Assembly (NCBI GenBank): GCA_025353485.1
Contig: JANXQO010000172.1
Location: 1-64,000 of the forward strand
Length of the DNA stretch: 64,000 nucleotides
From: Chitinophagales bacterium
Lineage (GTDB): Bacteria; Bacteroidota; Bacteroidia; Chitinophagales; Chitinophagaceae
Reading direction: 5' to 3'
Below are positions 58,525-64,000 of this stretch, one piece after another. The translations under genes were made by a program, and so were the position numbers. Below the pieces are notes generated by a model. That model did no database searches, was not told the DNA's origin, and was given only the letters and a program-made list of their open reading frames with translations. How positions within the stretch are numbered: the first letter of the stretch is position 1; each line of letters starts with the position of its first letter.

Positions 58525-59928
58525 ATGAAACAAATTTTGAAATATATAGTCTTGCTGGTAGTGATTGTAAATTTTACAACACTTTTTTCATGTAAAAAAG
58601 GTTATCTCGTACAAACACCTCCAACTTCATTAACCCCTTCATCTGCTTTAGCATCGGAGTCAGATCTGTCTACCGCTTTGCTGGGTAGTTATTCGGGACT
58701 TAGAAATGTTGATTTTTATGGAAGAACAGTGCCTGTTCTTGGTGATCTCATGGCAGATAATGCCTATCAATCTTTAATAAATTCTAACAGATACACATTT
58801 TTTAATAATTATCTTTATACAGTAGCAGATGGTAATGTTGCAGGATTTTGGAATGCTGCTTATGCAACCATTTTGCGCTGCAATAACATTATAAATTCTT
58901 CTGTAGCAGCCACTCCAAATGTAAATCAATATAAAGGCGAAGCTTATGCAATTAGGGCATTATGTTACTTTACACTTGTTCGTTATTTTGCGAGGCCATT
59001 TAATGATGACCCAAATGGGTTAGGTGTCCCAATTGTAACAAAATTTGATATCACTATTTTCCCCTCCCGTAGCAAAATTTCTGAAGTTTATACTTTGATG
59101 AATGCTGACCTGGCACAAGCCTTTACTTTAATTACCCTTTTTAAAAATTCTACTCAGTTTAGTAAATATGCTGCAAGAGCATTGCAGGCTAAAGTTTTTT
59201 TAACAATGGGTGATAAAGCAAATGCAAAAACAGCTGCTCTTGATGTAATTAATAATAGTGGTTTTTCTCTTGTAACACCAACTAATCATGATGCTTTTTG
59301 GAAAAATCCATTGCCCAGAACTGATAAAGTAGAAACGCTGTTAGAAGTATCATCGGATGCTATTTCAAATAATGGTTTTGATGCTTTAGCAAATATATAT
59401 ATTCAATCAGGATATGGTGACATGTTATCTTCACCTGATTTGTATGCTTTGTTTAGTACAACCGATGTAAGAAAAGCTCTTTATACCGTAGGAATAAGAG
59501 GTGGTGTTTCAGCCATTTTTGTAAACAAATTTCCTAATGGGCAGGGAACAGAGGTAAGTGATACCAAAGTATTACGCTTAAGTGAGATGTATCTCATAGC
59601 GGCTGAAGCTTCTCTGCCAACACTGGAATCTGATGCTCTAAAATATGTGAATATACTTACTGCAGCCAGAAATGCAACCCCTATTGCTTCAACAGGGGCA
59701 GCATTATTAGAAGATATCATAACTGAGAGAAGAAAAGAATTAGCCTTTGAAGGAGATAGATATTTGGATTTACAAAGGTTAAAAAGGGATGTGGTTCGCA
59801 GTGCTAATTACCCGGCGTCTGCAAGTTTAATTCCTTATTCAGATTTTAGGAGGCTATTACCAATTCCACAAACTGAACTTGATGCTAATGAAAATATCAG
59901 GAGTCAGCAAAACCCAGGTTGGAAATAA
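58525..59928 (+). CDS. SusD/RagB family lipoprotein
   Basis: FSCKKG lipobox, AIRALCYFTLVRYFARP, RRKELAFEGDRYLDLQR. Confidence 0.94.
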   Translation: MKQILKYIVLLVVIVNFTTLFSCKKGYLVQTPPTSLTPSSALASESDLSTALLGSYSGLRNVDFYGRTVPVLGDLMADNAYQSLINSNRYTFFNNYLYTVADGNVAGFWNAAYATILRCNNIINSSVAATPNVNQYKGEAYAIRALCYFTLVRYFARPFNDDPNGLGVPIVTKFDITIFPSRSKISEVYTLMNADLAQAFTLITLFKNSTQFSKYAARALQAKVFLTMGDKANAKTAALDVINNSGFSLVTPTNHDAFWKNPLPRTDKVETLLEVSSDAISNNGFDALANIYIQSGYGDMLSSPDLYALFSTTDVRKALYTVGIRGGVSAIFVNKFPNGQGTEVSDTKVLRLSEMYLIAAEASLPTLESDALKYVNILTAARNATPIASTGAALLEDIITERRKELAFEGDRYLDLQRLKRDVVRSANYPASASLIPYSDFRRLLPIPQTELDANENIRSQQNPGWK

Positions 59929-59948
59929 CAATTCTTAAATAAAAAATT

Positions 59949-59979
59949 AAACTCCGGTCGGAATGATCGGAGTTTTTTT
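59949..59979 (+). terminator. Intrinsic terminator after susD
   Basis: AACTCCG-GTCGGAATGAT-CGGAGTTTTTTT. Confidence 0.8.
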
Positions 59980-60114
59980 ATTTCTCCTTGTAGAAATTAT
60001 TCCTCATTAATTAAGTTTTTAATAAATTTCTCTTATTAATTTATACTTATTAAATAAATAAAAAAAGGCACAATACTTTCTTACACAACTATACTTTACA
60101 TTTAAATCATTGCC

Positions 60115-60894
60115 ATGAGACCAATATGGACGGGTGCTATCGGTTTTGGACTGGTAAATATCCCGGTAAAATTATACAGCGCCACACAATCCAGCAGTCT
60201 TGAGCTGGATATGCTTGATAAAAAAGATCATTCCAACATAAAATTTATAAGGGTGAATGAAAAAACCGGCAAAGAAGTTAAATGGGAAAGCATTGTAAAA
60301 GGTTATAAATATAACAATGACTATGTGATACTTGATGATAAAGATTTTGAAGCGGCCAGTGCAAAAAAAACAAAAACTATTGAGATTTCCGATTTTGTAA
60401 AAGAAGATGAGATAAGCAGTATTTACTATGAAACACCTTATTATATTGAGCCTGATAAATCAGGAACAAGACCCTACGAATTACTACTACAGGCATTAAA
60501 AAAAACAGGCAAAGTAGGCATTGCAACATTTGTATTGAGAAGCAAAGAAAGCCTTGCAGTGTTACGCCGTGACGAAAATGTTTTAATCTTAAACCGGATA
60601 AGATTTGAAGAAGACATCAGGGATGCAAAAGAACTTACATTGCCGGAACACACAACAGTAAAGCCTGCGGAACTGCAAATGGCAGTATCACTTATTAACC
60701 AGCTTTCCGGAAAATTTGATGTATTCAAATATAAAGACACCTACAGAGAAGAATTATTAAAACTGATTCATGCAAAAGCCAAAGGACAAAAAATAAAAGT
60801 TCCTCAAATGAAAATTGTACATAGTAAAACACAGGATCTTATGTCTCAATTAAAAGCAAGTCTTGAAACTCCTAAACGCAAAAAAGCTTCCTGA
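60115..60894 (+). CDS. ku: Ku protein (bacterial NHEJ)
   Basis: MRPIWTGAIGFGLVNIPVKLYSAT. Confidence 0.96.
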   Translation: MRPIWTGAIGFGLVNIPVKLYSATQSSSLELDMLDKKDHSNIKFIRVNEKTGKEVKWESIVKGYKYNNDYVILDDKDFEAASAKKTKTIEISDFVKEDEISSIYYETPYYIEPDKSGTRPYELLLQALKKTGKVGIATFVLRSKESLAVLRRDENVLILNRIRFEEDIRDAKELTLPEHTTVKPAELQMAVSLINQLSGKFDVFKYKDTYREELLKLIHAKAKGQKIKVPQMKIVHSKTQDLMSQLKASLETPKRKKAS

Positions 60895-60896
60895 TT

Positions 60897-61544
60897 ATGG
60901 CATTAGAACTTTATAAAAAGAAAAGAAATTTTAAAGAAACGCCTGAACCCGAAGGCACACCAAAATCTTCAAAATCAAAATTAGAATTTGTAGTTCAACG
61001 TCATAAAGCATCCAGTCTTCATTATGATTTTCGGTTGGAGATGGATGGCGTTTTAAAGAGCTGGGCAGTACCAAAGGGGCCTTCATTAAATCCTAAAGAC
61101 AAACGCCTTGCAATGATGGTTGAAGATCATCCGTATGATTATAAAGATTTTGCAGGCATAATTCCATCCGGTTATGGAGCAGGTATAGTTGAGGTATGGG
61201 ACCATGGTACGTATGCTGATCTTGAAAATTCTGAAATGAAAACTGCAGAAAAAAATTTGAGATCAGGCTTACATGCAGGAAGCTTAAAATTTACATTGTT
61301 CGGAAAAAAATTAAAAGGTGAATTTGCTTTGGTAAAATTAAAAGGTAAGCAGGATAATGCCCGTCCGAACGATTCATCCGGGGGGGCATGGCTTCTTATA
61401 AAACACAATGATGAATATGCAACATCTGAAGATTATAACAGTGAGGATGATACCCCTCAAAATTCTCCCATAAATAAATGGCTTGCAGAAAACAAACCTG
61501 AAAAACTTAGTAAACCTTCAACTGTTAAAAAAAAAGCTTCCTGA
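60897..61544 (+). CDS. ligD: LigD 3'-phosphoesterase domain, separate ORF
   Basis: FVVQRHKASSLHYDFRLEMDGVLKSWAVPKGPS. Confidence 0.93.
   Translation: MALELYKKKRNFKETPEPEGTPKSSKSKLEFVVQRHKASSLHYDFRLEMDGVLKSWAVPKGPSLNPKDKRLAMMVEDHPYDYKDFAGIIPSGYGAGIVEVWDHGTYADLENSEMKTAEKNLRSGLHAGSLKFTLFGKKLKGEFALVKLKGKQDNARPNDSSGGAWLLIKHNDEYATSEDYNSEDDTPQNSPINKWLAENKPEKLSKPSTVKKKAS
61357..61389. repeat. GC-rich imperfect palindrome in LigD PE-domain CDS
   Basis: ATGCCCGTCCG-AACGATTCAT-CCGGGGGGGCAT. Confidence 0.75.
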
Positions 61545-61591
61545 GAACTTCAATTAAGGAAAGCCGAAAACTACATCACTTTATTAAACCA

Positions 61592-63514
61592 ATGCTTGCC
61601 AAAGAAACTGAAGAACCTTTTGATGACAAGAATTGGCTGTACGAAATTAAATGGGATGGATACCGTGCCATTGCAGAAATAAAAAACAACAATGTAAAAT
61701 TGTACTCACGTAATGGAATAACATTCAAAAATTCTTATCCGTTAGTTATTCAGGAATTAAAAAATATTGAAACAGATGCAGTGCTTGATGGAGAGATAGT
61801 AGTATTAAATGAGGAAGGTCATCCCGAATTTCAATTACTTCAGCATTACGAAAGCAATCAACACCGGCCCATTAATTATTATGTGTTTGATATTTTATCT
61901 CTCAATGGGCAAAACACTTGCAGCCTTCCATTGATAGAAAGAAAACAATTATTGCAGAGCCTCATTAAAAAAAGTGATGTAGTAAAATATTCCGATCACA
62001 TTTTAGAAAAAGGAATTGCTTTTTTTAAAGTAAGCACAGAAAAAAACCTGGAAGGTATTATGGCTAAAAAAACCGACAGCCTGTATTATACCGGAAAGAG
62101 AACAAACGAATGGCTTAAAATTAAAAATCACAAAACGCAGGAAGCAATTATTACCGGCTATACAGATCCGGGGGGTTCAAGAAAATACTTTGGCGCCCTG
62201 GTTCTTGCAATTAAAGATGCCCGCCCGGATGACACTGTCGGACGGGAAGGTAAACTAAAATATATCGGTCATACAGGCTCAGGTTTTAACCAGCAATCCT
62301 TAAAAGAAATGTGGAATTTGTTGCAACCATTAAAACAAAGTAAATCGCCTTTTAATGAAAAAGTAAAAACCAATATGCCTGTAACATGGGTTAAACCTAA
62401 ATTAGTTTGCGAAATAAAATTTACCGAAGTAACACGGGATGGAATGCTGCGGCATCCGATCTTTCTTCATCTGAGAAAAGATAAATCTATTAAAGAAGTA
62501 ACTATGGCAAATACAAAAACAATAAAAAAACCAGTCCCGATAGCTCTCGGGGGGATAAAAAATATTGACAAGGGAGAAAAAAATATTGAAGAAGCCGAAA
62601 GTGAAACAGATAAAGTATTTGCCTTTGGCAAGATAAAAGTAAAAGCTACACATGTAAATAAAATATATTTTCCGAATGAAGGAATTACAAAAGGTGATGT
62701 GATAAATTATTATCGGCAAATGGCAGATTATATTTTACCCTATTTAAAAGGCCGTCCGCAATCACTTTTAAGAATGCCTAATGGAATAAATGCCAAAGGA
62801 TTTTTTCACAAAGATGCAGGAGAAAAAGCGCCATCATTTGTAAAAAGTAAAAAACTTTTTTCCGAATCAGCCAATAAAAACATTGATTATATTATTTGCG
62901 ATAGCAAGCCAACGCTTACCTATCTTAATAATTTAGGCTGTATCGAAATTAATCCATGGCACTCAACTATTGGTGCGCTCAACAATCCTGACTATTTAAT
63001 AATAGATATTGATCCTTCTAAAGAAAATACTTTTCAACAGGTAATTGAGGCGGCAAATGTGGTGAAAGAAGTTTTGGATAAGGCTGGTGCTCCCTCATTT
63101 TGCAAAACATCCGGCGCATCAGGATTGCATGTATATGTTCCTGTCGCAAAAAAATATACTTATGAGCAGATTAAAGATTTTGCGTATTTAATTTGCATGC
63201 TTACCAGTGAACAGATCCCTGGATTTACTACGCTTGAACGAAATTTACAAAAGCGTGGCCATAAACATATTTACATGGATTACCTGCAAAACAGGAGAGG
63301 GCAAACTATTGCATGTGTTTATAGTCTGCGCCCAAAACCGGGAGCCACTGTATCTGCCCCATTATTTTGGAAAGAAGTTAAAAGTGGATTAACGCCACAG
63401 GATTTTACTATTAATACTATTATGAAACGTGTAAAAAAAATGGGAGATATTTTTACTCCAATTCTGGGAAAGGGAATTGATCTAAATAAATGTTTGAAGA
63501 AATTAGGTGGGTGA
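61592..63514 (+). CDS. ligD: LigD ATP-dependent ligase + polymerase domains
   Basis: WLYEIKWDGYRAIAEI (ligase KxDG), C-terminal polymerase YYRQMADYILPYLKGRPQSLLRMPNG, IDIDPS. Confidence 0.94.
   Translation: MLAKETEEPFDDKNWLYEIKWDGYRAIAEIKNNNVKLYSRNGITFKNSYPLVIQELKNIETDAVLDGEIVVLNEEGHPEFQLLQHYESNQHRPINYYVFDILSLNGQNTCSLPLIERKQLLQSLIKKSDVVKYSDHILEKGIAFFKVSTEKNLEGIMAKKTDSLYYTGKRTNEWLKIKNHKTQEAIITGYTDPGGSRKYFGALVLAIKDARPDDTVGREGKLKYIGHTGSGFNQQSLKEMWNLLQPLKQSKSPFNEKVKTNMPVTWVKPKLVCEIKFTEVTRDGMLRHPIFLHLRKDKSIKEVTMANTKTIKKPVPIALGGIKNIDKGEKNIEEAESETDKVFAFGKIKVKATHVNKIYFPNEGITKGDVINYYRQMADYILPYLKGRPQSLLRMPNGINAKGFFHKDAGEKAPSFVKSKKLFSESANKNIDYIICDSKPTLTYLNNLGCIEINPWHSTIGALNNPDYLIIDIDPSKENTFQQVIEAANVVKEVLDKAGAPSFCKTSGASGLHVYVPVAKKYTYEQIKDFAYLICMLTSEQIPGFTTLERNLQKRGHKHIYMDYLQNRRGQTIACVYSLRPKPGATVSAPLFWKEVKSGLTPQDFTINTIMKRVKKMGDIFTPILGKGIDLNKCLKKLGG
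62218..62247. repeat. GC-rich imperfect palindrome in LigD ligase-domain CDS
   Basis: ATGCCCGCCCGGATGACACTGTCGGACGGG; arms CCCG(C)CCG/CGG(A)CGGG. Confidence 0.75.
62536..62551. repeat. 16-nt near-perfect palindrome CCCGATAGCTCTCGGG in the LigD interdomain linker
   Basis: 15/16 identical to the palindrome at 29773..29788. Confidence 0.85.
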
Positions 63515-63907
63515 TGATGAGGTTGAACGTGAAAAAATTCTTTTTAATAATCCACCTCTTTTGTATCCTATATTTTCCTCGTTCGCTTTATTTTTTGCAA
63601 CCAGGCTGGTAACGCCAAATTGTAAAACTGTTCCTAAGGTTCTTGCAAATAATCCTGCCTTTCTGCCAACAGCAATTTTATTGGTAAGATAACCGGCTCC
63701 TAATCCCAAGGCTAAATTTAAAAGATTATGTTTAAACTGAGGGGACGCTGCTACTTCAGAAACTGTATTTTTTAAAATATTCGATGGCTTAAAAGTTTCA
63801 ATGGTTTCATGAAATTGCCTTTTCAAAGCCTCTTCTGATACAATTTTTTTCGCTTCTAATTCAAGAATTGCTTTTTTTAAATCCGCTGCCTTATGTATCT
63901 TTTTCAT
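63503..63907 (-). CDS. Conserved hypothetical protein, membrane-associated segment
   Basis: ORF with hydrophobic ALGLGAGYLTNKIAVGRKAG region; 3' end overlaps ligD by 12 nt. Confidence 0.6.
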   Translation of the reverse strand: MKKIHKAADLKKAILELEAKKIVSEEALKRQFHETIETFKPSNILKNTVSEVAASPQFKHNLLNLALGLGAGYLTNKIAVGRKAGLFARTLGTVLQFGVTSLVAKNKANEENIGYKRGGLLKRIFSRSTSSSPT

Positions 63908-64000
63908 TGCAATTATTTGAACTATATCAATCCATTAAGTTTTTTATCATCGAATTGGCAATGGGAGCTTTAAGCCATTTGTTACGAAACATAAAAAGGA

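Noticed and set aside
55449-59928. Complete polysaccharide utilization locus
   Set aside because: Only susC and susD are present; neighbours are a transporter and Ku/LigD, with no glycoside hydrolases or regulator
1-64000. CRISPR array, prophage or integrative element
   Set aside because: No regularly spaced repeats, cas, integrase or phage structural genes seen

Overview
This 64-kb window is a Bacteroidota chromosome segment, probably Chitinophagaceae-like (A+T-rich, SusC/SusD pair, alternative complex III next to cox genes). It is mostly ordinary core and accessory genes: actE-actF, coxB-coxA-ctaB-coxC-coxC-coxD-sco-DUF420, trmB, acyl-CoA dehydrogenase, korB, asd, type III PKS with a methyltransferase, mutL, GH3/serine hydrolase, acs, queA, tatC, a GH18-deacetylase-GT2 fusion, prfA, recO, MMPL transporter, susCD and Ku/LigD. 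The most unusual items are: (1) a minus-strand tRNA-like RNA at 13955-14125 with a canonical acceptor stem, a Leu-like D arm, a T arm, and a ~100-nt structured variable region, followed by an intrinsic terminator; (2) short GC-rich palindromes and 7-/14-nt repeats that appear to sit in frame inside conserved genes (ligD, a D-threonine aldolase-like gene, an amidohydrolase, a GT2); (3) a split ligD whose two parts would be fused by a -1 shift exactly on an A9 run; (4) a decayed RAYT/REP-type element with flanking inverted palindromes and an in-frame stop, sitting in truncated gene fragments; (5) a PIN toxin-antitoxin pair whose toxin stop codon directly abuts the asd start codon; (6) a remnant 3' end of a second acyl-CoA dehydrogenase. 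All calls come from reading the sequence and recalling family features; no searches were run.
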